The notes under the pieces are model-generated. The model was given only the letters and a program-made list of their open reading frames with translations, ran no database searches and had not been told where the DNA came from. Of a stretch of 17,378 bases of DNA, positions 1 to 5,767 are shown in pieces (positions within the stretch are counted from its first letter, which is position 1; each line of letters starts with the position of its first letter). Source of the DNA: Candidatus Woesearchaeota archaeon (GTDB lineage: Archaea; Nanobdellota; Nanobdellia; Woesearchaeales; JACQNA01); assembly GCA_016203335.1 (NCBI GenBank), contig JACQNA010000054.1, forward strand, positions 1 through 17,378, written 5' to 3'. The position numbers and the translations under genes were made by a program.

Positions 1-46
1 AGGTTGCACGGAAGCATGTTATGCTTGCCGTTGTGCCACGTCGGCA
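1..46 (-). CDS. 5' end of an unidentified gene, cut by the window edge
   Basis: An ATG at 44-46 on the minus strand opens a frame that runs off the left edge. The visible residues are MPTWHNGKHNMLPCN, too few to name a family; the His, Asn and Cys content would fit a small metal-binding protein but proves nothing. The start is chosen because a TTTATAAA box at 71-78 lies about 28 nt upstream with no Shine-Dalgarno motif between, the leaderless arrangement also seen at gltX, cmk and the FKBP gene. The same bases form an imperfect hairpin (AAGCAT/ATGCTT at 12-26 flanked by CGG/CCG), which may be chance within coding sequence. Only 15 codons are visible, so this call is tentative. Confidence 0.45.
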
Positions 47-70
47 TAAAGGAAGCAGGAAAGAAATTCG

Positions 71-78
71 TTTATAAA
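71..78 (-). promoter_or_regulatory. TATA box for the left-edge gene
   Basis: TTTATAAA matches the archaeal TATA consensus and is centred about 28 nt before the ATG at 46, so transcription would begin at or next to the start codon. The octamer is palindromic and could be read on either strand, but the plus strand has no credible gene at the right distance. Confidence 0.5.
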
Positions 79-115
79 CCTTATGGCAGCAGCAAAGATA
101 AGGGCAGCATTATGC

Positions 116-298
116 TCACAAATCCTTTGCCATCACGGTGTTTCTGCCGTTCTCCCTGGCGCGCCGTGCTGCGTCATGGATCATCTCTTCCACTTTTTTC
201 TCGAGCTTCTCTGCAAAATCACCGGCGATGTTCATGGGCTTGTCGCTGCCATCCATTTTTGCATACAGCTTGAGGTTTGCCTTGACGATTACTGACAT
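116..298 (-). CDS. small histone-fold DNA-binding protein (DUF1931-like)
   Basis: The product is a 60-residue, basic protein expected to bind and compact DNA as a dimer. A short N-terminal strand/helix (SVIVKANLKLYAK, residues 2-14) is followed by a long amphipathic helix (about 24-50, NIAGDFAEKLEKKVEEMIHD onward) and an RNTVMAKDL ending that matches the loop-2 signature of archaeal histones (GRKTIKAEDI type). It stops there, so the third helix of a canonical archaeal histone is missing. That architecture is closer to the DUF1931 histone-like family than to HMf-type histones. The ATG at 298 is preferred over an in-frame GTG at 307, because GGGTGA at 304-309 is a good ribosome site 5 nt before the ATG and the GTG lies inside it. 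It has its own promoter just after the gltX stop. The histone fold is fairly certain; the exact subfamily is less so. Confidence 0.8.
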   Translation of the reverse strand: MSVIVKANLKLYAKMDGSDKPMNIAGDFAEKLEKKVEEMIHDAARRARENGRNTVMAKDL

Positions 299-303
299 TG
301 CGC

Positions 304-309
304 TCACCC
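304..309 (-). promoter_or_regulatory. Shine-Dalgarno site of the histone-fold gene
   Basis: On the minus strand this reads GGGTGA, complementary to the archaeal anti-SD, with a 5-nt gap to the ATG at 298. It decides the start: the alternative GTG at 305-307 would be buried in it. Confidence 0.6.
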
Positions 310-330
310 TTGCCTATTTGAGGGAATGGA

Positions 331-339
331 TATATAAAT
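331..339 (-). promoter_or_regulatory. TATA box of the histone-fold gene
   Basis: The minus strand reads ATTTATATA, centred about 37 nt upstream of the ATG. This places the expected transcript start near 309 and leaves a short leader carrying the ribosome site. It begins about 10 bp after the end of gltX. Confidence 0.65.
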
Positions 340-346
340 GTTATGC

Positions 347-2029
347 CTACCGGTGCGCGTACCAGAACACCAGCTTCTGCGGATGCTTTTCATCCAGCCG
401 GCAGAAGCCAAAGCGCTCCAGCTGGACAACAGCCCCTTTCTTCAGGGAGCGGAGCGCTGATTCCCCAAATCCAGTGTATCTCTCCCCATCCGGCATCAGC
501 ACATTGACCGGGACCAGCTCCCTGCTCTTGGGCAGCCAGTGGATGATGGCAGCACCTTCCTGCTTGTATGCAGCATAATCAGCCGAGTGGAAGCGGAATT
601 TCTTACCCTCTTTCACAAAGTTCAGGCATTCCATCAGCCGGTAGAGTTTCCCCTCCTGCAGCGCATCAAAGTCCGGCTTGGCAATCAAAAAGCGGTCATG
701 CGTCTCAAAACGCCTGCCTCCTTTCCTGGTGTCCGGATGCAGGTCAAGCTCCGGCTGCAGGGGAGAGGCGCCGTCAATCTTTATCTCATGGGGATTCCAG
801 ACAAAGAAATAGCGGTGGGCATGGGGATCAATCACCTGCTTGTTGAAGGCATTGATCGTTGTAAAGAATTCATCCTTCGTAACGGTCTTATCAGTCAGGC
901 TCACCCCGACATCCTCCGCATACTTCAAAAAAGCATCAGGATGGAACCCTCTCCGCCGCAAGGCGGCAAGCGAAGGCAGCCGGATATCATCCCATCCGCT
1001 GTACTGCTTTTCCCGTATCCCCTTGCTGATCTGGGTTGCGGAGACCGGCATGTCCACAAAATTGATCCTGCCGACAAAGAGTGTCTCTGGAAACGGCTTT
1101 CCCAGATAGTTATAGAGATACTGCTGCCGCTTCGCGTTGTCTGCATGGTCTTTTGCGCGGATGATGTGGGTGATGCCCATCTCGATGTCATCGACGGCAA
1201 CTGCCATGTTCATCAGCGGCCAGACCCGGTACTGCCGATTTTTCCGGCAATGCGGCTCTTCATTGATCCGGAAGAGCGGAAAGTCGCGCATCGCGGGATT
1301 CTTGTGGTGGATATCGGTTTTGAGCCGCGCAACAGCCCCTCCCTGCTGGTAATAGGTGAACATCATCTGCCATCTCGCTTTTTGCTCTGCTGGAGGAAGG
1401 TCCCGGCAGGGGCACGCTGTTTGGTGCTGGATCAGCCTGCGGAATTCCTCCACATCGCATGTGCAGACATACACCTGGTTGAGGTGCAGCAGCTTGTCCA
1501 TATACAGGTAATAGGTTTCCATCCGGTCAGACTGGTAATGGACTTCTGCGATGTGGTTGCTGCTCAGCCAGCGCGCATCTTCCTCAATCAATGCGTATGC
1601 CTCAGGATAGATATTTTCCGGATTGGTGTCTGCAATGCGGAGAATGAGCGCCCCATGGTAGCGCTGGCAGTAGAGATGGTTCAGCCCGAGCACATAGGCA
1701 TGGCCGACATGCAGCGCTCCTGATGGCGATGGCTCAAACCGCATCCGGACAGACTGGGAATTCCGGAGTTCAGGAAGCGCGTGTTTCTCCTGCGCTTTTT
1801 TCTCCAGCAGCTCAGGAGCAAGCTTCTGGAGCTCCGCATGCTGCTCGGCAATGTCCAGCCGGTTTACCTCAGCCACCACTCGCTGGATTTCCAATGAGAT
1901 ATCTTTGAGCTTCTGCCGGAACTCCGGCTGCTCCGCAATGAGCTTGCCGATGATGGCTCCCGGAGATGCCTTGCCTGCAAACCGGATAGCGTTCTGCAGC
2001 ACATACTTTCGGATGATGCTGGCGTCCAT
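347..2029 (-). CDS. gltX: glutamyl-tRNA synthetase, archaeal type
   Basis: This cytosolic class I enzyme joins glutamate to tRNA(Glu). Archaeal members are usually non-discriminating and also charge tRNA(Gln) for later amidation. The 560-aa length is normal. Residues 1-95 form the helical archaeal N-terminal extension. The Rossmann catalytic core starts at RFEPSPSGALHVGH, with the HIGH-type motif HVGH at 107-110 and RIADTNPE at 131-138. Paired cysteines at 189/191 and 206/208 fit a zinc-binding insert. The KMSKS-equivalent loop is TQISKGI at 332-338, followed by YSGWDDIRLPSL. The C-terminal part from about 415 (HPDTRKGGRR, later GKLYRLMECLNF) is the beta-barrel anticodon domain shared with GlnRS. 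The start at 2029 has a TATA-like ATTTAAATAG about 27 nt upstream and no ribosome site, so the mRNA is probably leaderless. Family assignment is secure; tRNA discrimination cannot be read from the sequence. Confidence 0.96.
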   Translation of the reverse strand: MDASIIRKYVLQNAIRFAGKASPGAIIGKLIAEQPEFRQKLKDISLEIQRVVAEVNRLDIAEQHAELQKLAPELLEKKAQEKHALPELRNSQSVRMRFEPSPSGALHVGHAYVLGLNHLYCQRYHGALILRIADTNPENIYPEAYALIEEDARWLSSNHIAEVHYQSDRMETYYLYMDKLLHLNQVYVCTCDVEEFRRLIQHQTACPCRDLPPAEQKARWQMMFTYYQQGGAVARLKTDIHHKNPAMRDFPLFRINEEPHCRKNRQYRVWPLMNMAVAVDDIEMGITHIIRAKDHADNAKRQQYLYNYLGKPFPETLFVGRINFVDMPVSATQISKGIREKQYSGWDDIRLPSLAALRRRGFHPDAFLKYAEDVGVSLTDKTVTKDEFFTTINAFNKQVIDPHAHRYFFVWNPHEIKIDGASPLQPELDLHPDTRKGGRRFETHDRFLIAKPDFDALQEGKLYRLMECLNFVKEGKKFRFHSADYAAYKQEGAAIIHWLPKSRELVPVNVLMPDGERYTGFGESALRSLKKGAVVQLERFGFCRLDEKHPQKLVFWYAHR

Positions 2030-2050
2030 GCGGCAGCAGAGGGGAGCGAG

Positions 2051-2060
2051 CTATTTAAAT
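2051..2060 (-). promoter_or_regulatory. TATA box of gltX
   Basis: The minus strand reads ATTTAAATAG, centred 26-27 nt upstream of the gltX ATG. Transcription should start at or next to the start codon. It lies between the stop of the receiver-like gene and gltX, so gltX has its own promoter. Confidence 0.6.
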
Positions 2061-2074
2061 GTTATGAGAAAATG

Positions 2075-2470
2075 CTATTTGAGAGGGAGACGATCCTGCA
2101 ATAATGGAACAAGCTGTTCTACGGTAGTTCCATCCAGGATAACCCTTCCTTGCGCCCCTGCTTCAAGATAATCCTGCTCACTCATATGGGCAGTCCTGCT
2201 CAGAAGAAATATCGGAGCAGCAGTCTGCTCGCGCAAACCACGGACAAACCCCAATGCCCCATCCGGAGCAGGTGGATAACAGCCGCCGTAGGATTCTACT
2301 GCAGAGAGAATAAGGCCATAGCTCCGAACTTCCGTAAGGAATTGGAGAGGATCGGCAAAAACATAAACAAATACATCAAAATGCACCTGCAACTCATATT
2401 CTAGCTGATGAACATCATGATCCCAGGCAGGGCTGTCCTGCACAATCGCAACGAGCTGTTTCGGCTCCAT
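2075..2470 (-). CDS. degenerate CheY-like receiver protein, function unknown
   Basis: This 131-aa soluble protein has the alternating pattern of a response-regulator receiver fold. Candidate strands are VAIVQD (7-12), VFVYVF (34-39), YGLILSAVE (51-59), APIFLLS (85-91) and GRVILDG (108-114), with helices between. The phospho-acceptor Asp expected at the end of strand 3 is replaced by the LSAVE sequence, and the conserved Lys of strand 5 is not evident. If the fold is right, this is a pseudo-receiver unlikely to be phosphorylated. No output domain follows. It starts 22 bp after the thermosome stop with no promoter or ribosome site in the gap, so it is probably co-transcribed. A perfect 10-bp tandem duplication spans the start codon. 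It could instead be another small Rossmann-like protein; the call rests on pattern only. Confidence 0.6.
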   Translation of the reverse strand: MEPKQLVAIVQDSPAWDHDVHQLEYELQVHFDVFVYVFADPLQFLTEVRSYGLILSAVESYGGCYPPAPDGALGFVRGLREQTAAPIFLLSRTAHMSEQDYLEAGAQGRVILDGTTVEQLVPLLQDRLPLK

Positions 2471-2487
2471 TGAGTATCATTGAGTAT
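2468..2487. repeat. 10-bp tandem duplication across a start codon
   Basis: CATTGAGTAT occurs twice in direct tandem at 2468-2477 and 2478-2487. On the minus strand each copy gives ATACTCAATG. The left copy supplies the ATG of the receiver-like gene and the right copy supplies a second ATG that is out of frame. Confidence 0.85.
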
Positions 2488-2492
2488 TCAGT

Positions 2493-4127
2493 CTAGTATT
2501 CCGGCATGCCGCCCATGCCGCCGGGCGGCGCAGCAGGTGTCTTGTCCCCGCCAGAGCTCTGGATCACATCATCAATCCTGAGGATCATCTCCGCAACCTC
2601 AGTGGAAGAGGACAACGCCTGCGTCTTGATCTGCAATGGCTCCACCACCCCTGCCTTCCAGGCATCCATCACTTTGCCGGTGAACACATTGACGCCAGCC
2701 CATTTCTGCCCCTGGTCATGGCTCGCCTTCAGCTCAGTAAGCAAATCAATGGGATCCAAGCCAGAATTCTCTGCCAATGTCCGCGGGATGATCTCCACTG
2801 CATCAGCAAATGCCTTGACGGCAAGCTGCTCCCTGCCCGAAAGCGAATCTGAGAACTGCCTGATCTGCCGGGCAAGCTCAACCTCTGTTGCGCCAGCGCC
2901 GCCAACGACTTTGCCTGTGCGCAATGCGGCAGCAAGGTCGCCGATGGCATCCTCCAGCGCGCGCTTGACCTCAGAGATCACATGCTCTGTCCCTCCCCGT
3001 ACGAGAATAGTCACTGATTTGGTGTTTGGGCACTCGCTCACCAATGTCATCTGCTCATCTCCTATCTTGATTTCCTCAACCCTGCCTGCTTTCCCCAAGT
3101 CAGCAGCAGAAAGGTCGTCTAAATTGGTGATGAGCCTGGCTCCGGTTGCCTTTGCCAGCTTGCCCATGTCCGATTTTTTCACCCGGCGGGCAGCATAGAT
3201 TCCTTTTTTTGCCAGGAAGTGCTGGGCAAGGTCGTCAATCCCCTTCTGGCAGATGACTACAGTTGCCCCGGATGCAGCGATCTTCTCTGCCTTTGCCCTG
3301 AGCATCTTCTCTTCCATGTCAATGAACGCCTGCATCTGGCCGGGGTCATTGATCTGTATCTTTGCCTCAATCTCGGTATTCTTGATCTCAATGGCAGAAT
3401 CAATCAGCGCGATTTTCGCGTTTTTCAGCACCTTGGGCATGCCCTCATGCGTCCGCTCCTTGTCCAGGAGAATCCCGTCAATCAGGACAGAATCATCAAT
3501 CGCTCCCCCTGCCCGCTTCTCGATTTGGATATTATCCTTGTCAATGGCATTTTTCCCGTCTTCCTTTTCCAGGACCTTCTGCACCGCCTGGATCGCAAGC
3601 TGCGCAAGCTTCTCCTTGGCAGATTCAGCCCCCTTGCCGGTCATGGCAGTAGTGGCAATATTCATGAGCACCGAGGCATCGTGCTCACTGACATGCTCAG
3701 CAATCTGGTTGAGGATCTCCTGCGCCTTTGCCTCGGCCAGCCGGTATCCCCGCGCAATGACTGTCGGATGGATGTTCTGGTCCAGCAGCTGCTCTGCATT
3801 TTTCAGCAGCTCGCCGGCAAGCACGACAGCCGTAGTTGTCCCGTCGCCGATCTCATGCTCCTGCGTCTTGGCAACCTCCACAATCATCTTGGCAGAGGGA
3901 TGCTCCACAGACATCTCCTCTAATATAGTCACCCCATCATTGGTGATGGTAACATCGCCTAAAGAATCAACAAGCATCTTGTCCATGCCCTTTGGCCCAA
4001 GGGTAGTGCGTACGGTTTCCGCCACCATGCGTGCAGCCATGATATTGGTGCGCTGGGCTGATTTTCCCGTGGTGCGCTGGCTGCCTTCAGGCAGGATGAA
4101 TATGGGCTGGTATTGTGGTTGTGCCAT
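2493..4127 (-). CDS. thsA: thermosome subunit (group II chaperonin)
   Basis: This subunit of the archaeal double-ring chaperonin folds proteins in the cytosol using ATP and a built-in lid. The 544-aa length is standard. ATP-site motifs are in order: LGPKGMDK at 43-50, NDGVTIL at 63-69 and GDGTTT at 94-99. The GGAGATEVELA segment and a C-terminal LDPIDLL region with Asp complete the equatorial domain. The protein ends in the Gly/Met-rich tail GGMGGMPEY common in archaeal chaperonins. A GGAGGA ribosome site at 4138-4143 is 10 nt upstream of the ATG. A TTTATAAA box at 4205-4212 implies a leader of about 55 nt. The receiver-like gene follows 22 bp downstream. Subunit type (alpha or beta) cannot be decided from one gene, so the symbol is nominal. 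The family is certain. Confidence 0.97.
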   Translation of the reverse strand: MAQPQYQPIFILPEGSQRTTGKSAQRTNIMAARMVAETVRTTLGPKGMDKMLVDSLGDVTITNDGVTILEEMSVEHPSAKMIVEVAKTQEHEIGDGTTTAVVLAGELLKNAEQLLDQNIHPTVIARGYRLAEAKAQEILNQIAEHVSEHDASVLMNIATTAMTGKGAESAKEKLAQLAIQAVQKVLEKEDGKNAIDKDNIQIEKRAGGAIDDSVLIDGILLDKERTHEGMPKVLKNAKIALIDSAIEIKNTEIEAKIQINDPGQMQAFIDMEEKMLRAKAEKIAASGATVVICQKGIDDLAQHFLAKKGIYAARRVKKSDMGKLAKATGARLITNLDDLSAADLGKAGRVEEIKIGDEQMTLVSECPNTKSVTILVRGGTEHVISEVKRALEDAIGDLAAALRTGKVVGGAGATEVELARQIRQFSDSLSGREQLAVKAFADAVEIIPRTLAENSGLDPIDLLTELKASHDQGQKWAGVNVFTGKVMDAWKAGVVEPLQIKTQALSSSTEVAEMILRIDDVIQSSGGDKTPAAPPGGMGGMPEY

Positions 4128-4137
4128 GGTCGTATAG

Positions 4138-4143
4138 TCCTCC
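4138..4143 (-). promoter_or_regulatory. Shine-Dalgarno site of the thermosome gene
   Basis: The minus strand reads GGAGGA, with a 10-nt gap to the ATG at 4127. This is at the long end of usual spacing. Confidence 0.5.
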
Positions 4144-4173
4144 GTATCGTCCTTGCTATCAGTCTCAGAATTG

Positions 4174-4188
4174 CCTCTTTTTCAGAGG
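4174..4188 (-). promoter_or_regulatory. small inverted repeat at the expected thermosome transcript start
   Basis: CCTCT and AGAGG (5-bp arms, 5-nt spacer) are centred near 4181, about where transcription should begin given the TATA box at 4205-4212. Archaeal heat-shock repressors such as Phr bind around this position. The arms are short, so this is only a candidate operator or leader hairpin. Confidence 0.3.
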
Positions 4189-4204
4189 GAGTGGTGCAAA
4201 TTTG

Positions 4205-4212
4205 TTTATAAA
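4205..4212 (-). promoter_or_regulatory. TATA box of the thermosome operon
   Basis: TTTATAAA lies about 80 nt upstream of the thermosome ATG in the divergent intergenic region. The octamer is palindromic. It is assigned to the minus strand because cmk has its own better-placed box at 4252-4259. Confidence 0.6.
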
Positions 4213-4251
4213 CCTTGCGGTTGATGACCAGAAAATTGGGAGAGGATAAAG

Positions 4252-4259
4252 TTTTTATA
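4252..4259 (+). promoter_or_regulatory. TATA box of cmk
   Basis: TTTTTATA is centred about 27 nt upstream of the cmk ATG at 4282. No ribosome site lies between, which suggests a leaderless mRNA. Confidence 0.6.
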
Positions 4260-4281
4260 GGCAGAATATCCCGCATTCCGC

Positions 4282-4830
4282 ATGATCATCACCCTCTCCG
4301 GCACGCCCGGCTCCGGCAAGTCCACTGTTGCCAAGCTGCTTGCAAGAAGACTGGAGCTGAAGCACTATTCCGTGGGCGACCTCAGGGGAAAGATGGCGTT
4401 GGAGAAGGGGATGACTATCGATGAGCTGAACGCGCTCGGCGAAAAAGAGAGCTGGACAGACCAGGATGCTGATGAATATCAAAGAAAGCTCGGGAAAAGT
4501 GAGGATAACTTCATCATTGACGGCAGGCTGAGCTGGCATTTCATTCCGCACTCGTTTAAGGTATTCCTCAATGTTGATAAGAAAGAAGGGGCGAAGCGGA
4601 TTTTCAGGGCGGTGAAGCGGCCGGACGAGAAAGAGTACAAAAGCGCTGCTGAGGTGCTGAAAGAGGCGCAGAAACGGATCGCTTCTGATAAAAAGAGGTA
4701 TAAGAAATATTACGGCATTAATCCGTATCTGAAGAGGCACTATGACCTCTGGATTGATACTACAAGGATTCCCAGCGAGAAGGTGGCGGAAAAGATAGTG
4801 GAGAATCTGAAACGAAAGACGCATGAGTAG
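4282..4830 (+). CDS. cmk: cytidylate kinase, archaeal type
   Basis: This cytosolic enzyme phosphorylates CMP/dCMP with ATP in pyrimidine nucleotide salvage and synthesis. The 182-aa protein opens with MIITLSGTPGSGKST, where residues 7-15 are the Walker A P-loop. It continues as archaeal Cmk does: YSVGDLRGKMALEKGM (a nucleotide-binding segment), an acidic lid-like stretch with DQDADEYQRKL, then NFIIDGRLSWHFIP, which corresponds to the family's NVVIEGRLSGW motif. A lid region rich in Arg and Lys and the ending YGINPYLKRHYDLWIDTT also match. The start lies 27 nt after a TATA box. It is divergent from the thermosome gene and is followed by a toxin-antitoxin pair with its own promoter. Other small NMP kinases share the P-loop, but the EGRLS-type motif and the YGI-x-YDL-x-IDT ending favour Cmk. 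Confidence 0.9.
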   Translation: MIITLSGTPGSGKSTVAKLLARRLELKHYSVGDLRGKMALEKGMTIDELNALGEKESWTDQDADEYQRKLGKSEDNFIIDGRLSWHFIPHSFKVFLNVDKKEGAKRIFRAVKRPDEKEYKSAAEVLKEAQKRIASDKKRYKKYYGINPYLKRHYDLWIDTTRIPSEKVAEKIVENLKRKTHE

Positions 4831-4890
4831 TATGCCATCATTCGCTTGAGGGAGTATTTCCGCTGGATGTGGAAGGCAAAATAGGAAGTT

Positions 4891-4899
4891 TTTTATATA
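4891..4899 (+). promoter_or_regulatory. TATA box of the toxin-antitoxin operon
   Basis: TTTTATATA precedes the antitoxin ATG at 4933 by about 38 nt. This puts the expected transcript start near 4922 with a leader of about 11 nt. Confidence 0.55.
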
Positions 4900-4920
4900 A
4901 GTTATATTCCATATATAACT
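4900..4920. promoter_or_regulatory. candidate antitoxin operator (perfect palindrome)
   Basis: Arms AGTTATAT and ATATAACT are perfect 8-bp inverted repeats around the spacer TCCAT. They lie directly between the TATA box and the expected transcript start. AbrB-type antitoxins bind palindromes in their own promoters and repress the operon, so this is the natural operator candidate. Binding is inferred, not seen. Confidence 0.55.
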
Positions 4921-4932
4921 GATGATGGCACG

Positions 4933-5148
4933 ATGGTAACAACAGCAAAACTCAGGGCATGGGGATCGTCGCTCGGCATCATTGTCCCTCATGAGATTGT
5001 ACAAAAGGAAAAGCTCAGCGAAGGCGAAGAGGTTTTCATAGACATCAAAAGAAAAAATAAAGTGAAGGAGTTATTTGGATCGTTGAAAGGGTGGAAGATC
5101 GATTCGCAGAAAATGAAGGACGAGCTCAGAAAAGAGTGGCATAAATGA
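4933..5148 (+). CDS. vapB: AbrB/SpoVT-type antitoxin (VapB-like)
   Basis: This 71-aa antitoxin should form a DNA-binding dimer that represses its own operon and neutralises the toxin encoded next. Residues 3-38 are a swapped-hairpin AbrB domain (AKLRAWGSSLGIIVPHEIVQ, then LSEGEEVFIDI). The GSSLGIIVP core is the family hallmark. The tail from about 45 (VKELFGSLKGWKIDSQKMKD) is the expected toxin-wrapping segment. Its TGA overlaps the toxin ATG (ATGA), implying coupled translation. The start at 4933 is chosen because the nearby ATGs at 4922 and 4925 are out of frame. The ribosome site is weak. Confidence 0.88.
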   Translation: MVTTAKLRAWGSSLGIIVPHEIVQKEKLSEGEEVFIDIKRKNKVKELFGSLKGWKIDSQKMKDELRKEWHK

Positions 5149-5501
5149 AATTTTTTCTTGATACGTATGCGCTAGTGGAAATAATAAAAGGAAACCCCAG
5201 GTACAGGAAGTATGTTGAAGCAGAGATATATACCTGTGTATTGAACCTATACGAATTGTTTTATAATTTACTAAAGGATTATAGTGAAGATACATCCAAG
5301 GCATATTTCTATCAGTATTATGGTATTATTATTCCAATAAAAGATGAGCATATCTTCAGCGCTGCAAAGATGAAGTTAAAAAATAAGAATATATCCTATG
5401 CAGACGCATTGGGATATGCCATCTCTTCAGCAGAAGGGATGAGATTGTTAACCGGCGACAAAGAATTCAAAGAGTTGGACAATGTTGAATTTGTAAAGTA
5501 A
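5145..5501 (+). CDS. vapC: PIN-domain toxin ribonuclease (VapC-like)
   Basis: This 118-aa PIN-domain protein is expected to be a Mg-dependent RNase that stops growth when its antitoxin is lost. The acidic active-site residues are in place: Asp6 in FLDTYAL, Glu37 in NLYELF, Asp87 in SYADALGYA and Asp105 in LTGDKEF. Length and spacing fit VapC. Its ATG overlaps the antitoxin stop by 4 nt. The gene is AT-rich compared with cmk upstream, which suggests transfer. Its stop lies 9 bp before the 212-nt inverted-repeat element, so that element may sit in the 3' part of this mRNA. The target RNA cannot be told from the sequence. Confidence 0.9.
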   Translation: MKFFLDTYALVEIIKGNPRYRKYVEAEIYTCVLNLYELFYNLLKDYSEDTSKAYFYQYYGIIIPIKDEHIFSAAKMKLKNKNISYADALGYAISSAEGMRLLTGDKEFKELDNVEFVK

Positions 5502-5510
5502 GACCCAATT

Positions 5511-5722
5511 GGCTTCCCTGAAAATGTAGTTGCCGTCAAGCCTGCGAGGCTCTTAAACTAGAGGCGTGAAACTGACAAGGGGGACGGTTCGGAAATCCGT
5601 GGATTTCTGATACTGCGGAACGAGCGAAGTGAGTGACCGCACCCCTTACGGGGAATGTCAGTCATCACCTTCAGTTTCACTGCCGAGCCGACGGCAACCT
5701 CGAAGAGATTTTCAGGGAAGCC
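5511..5722. repeat. 212-nt nested inverted-repeat element (structured RNA or MITE-like)
   Basis: This non-coding stretch folds back on itself almost end to end. Perfect outer arms GGCTTCCCTGAAAAT (5511-5525) and its complement (5708-5722) enclose further stems: GTTGCCGTC/GACGGCAAC (5529-5537/5690-5698), GGCTC/GAGCC (5548-5552/5685-5689) and GTGAAACTGA/TCAGTTTCAC (5566-5575/5671-5680). The apical part carries local hairpins GAAATC/GATTTC (5592-5607), TGCGG/CCGCA (5614-5641) and CCCC/GGGG (5642-5653). A competing pairing, ACTGACA (5571-5577) with TGTCAGT (5656-5662), overlaps the GTGAAACTGA stem. No clear target-site duplication flanks it. It matches no RNA family I recognise: RNase P, SRP and tRNA signatures are absent. 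Either a small structured RNA or a non-autonomous transposable element would explain it. Confidence 0.75.
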
Positions 5723-5737
5723 GCAGAAAACAAAAGG

Positions 5738-5745
5738 TTTAAATA
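5738..5745 (+). promoter_or_regulatory. TATA box of the DUF5678/retropepsin pair
   Basis: TTTAAATA is centred about 26 nt before the ATG at 5768, implying a leaderless mRNA. Confidence 0.55.
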
Positions 5746-5755
5746 ATCGCGATTA
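5744..5755. promoter_or_regulatory. 12-bp perfect palindrome in the promoter
   Basis: TAATCGCGATTA overlaps the end of the TATA box and lies upstream of the start codon. The position suits a repressor site. The palindrome is short, so it remains a candidate. Confidence 0.4.
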
Positions 5756-5767
5756 AAAAAAGAATAC

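Noticed and set aside
1..50. Hairpin-rich sequence resembling part of a tRNA on the minus strand
   Set aside because: No acceptor, D-stem and anticodon arrangement fits: the would-be anticodon stem does not pair with a 7-nt loop. The same bases read as sensible codons from an ATG at a leaderless distance from a TATA box.
539..1723. 394-codon open frame on the plus strand
   Set aside because: It is entirely antisense to gltX, whose motifs are unmistakable. The predicted residues show no family features and no promoter is present.
3253..4137. Long open frame on the plus strand, Ser/Ala/Met-rich
   Set aside because: It lies antisense to the thermosome gene and its composition reflects the complementary codons of that gene.
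4255..5004. 249-codon open frame on the minus strand over cmk
   Set aside because: It is antisense to cmk and the antitoxin start, and covers both their promoters. No ribosome site or recognisable domain is seen.
5511..5722. RNase P RNA, SRP RNA or a group II intron as identity of the inverted-repeat element
   Set aside because: The conserved RNase P core motifs, the SRP helix 8 motif and any intron-encoded protein are not visible. The nested end-to-end pairing alone is not specific for any of them.
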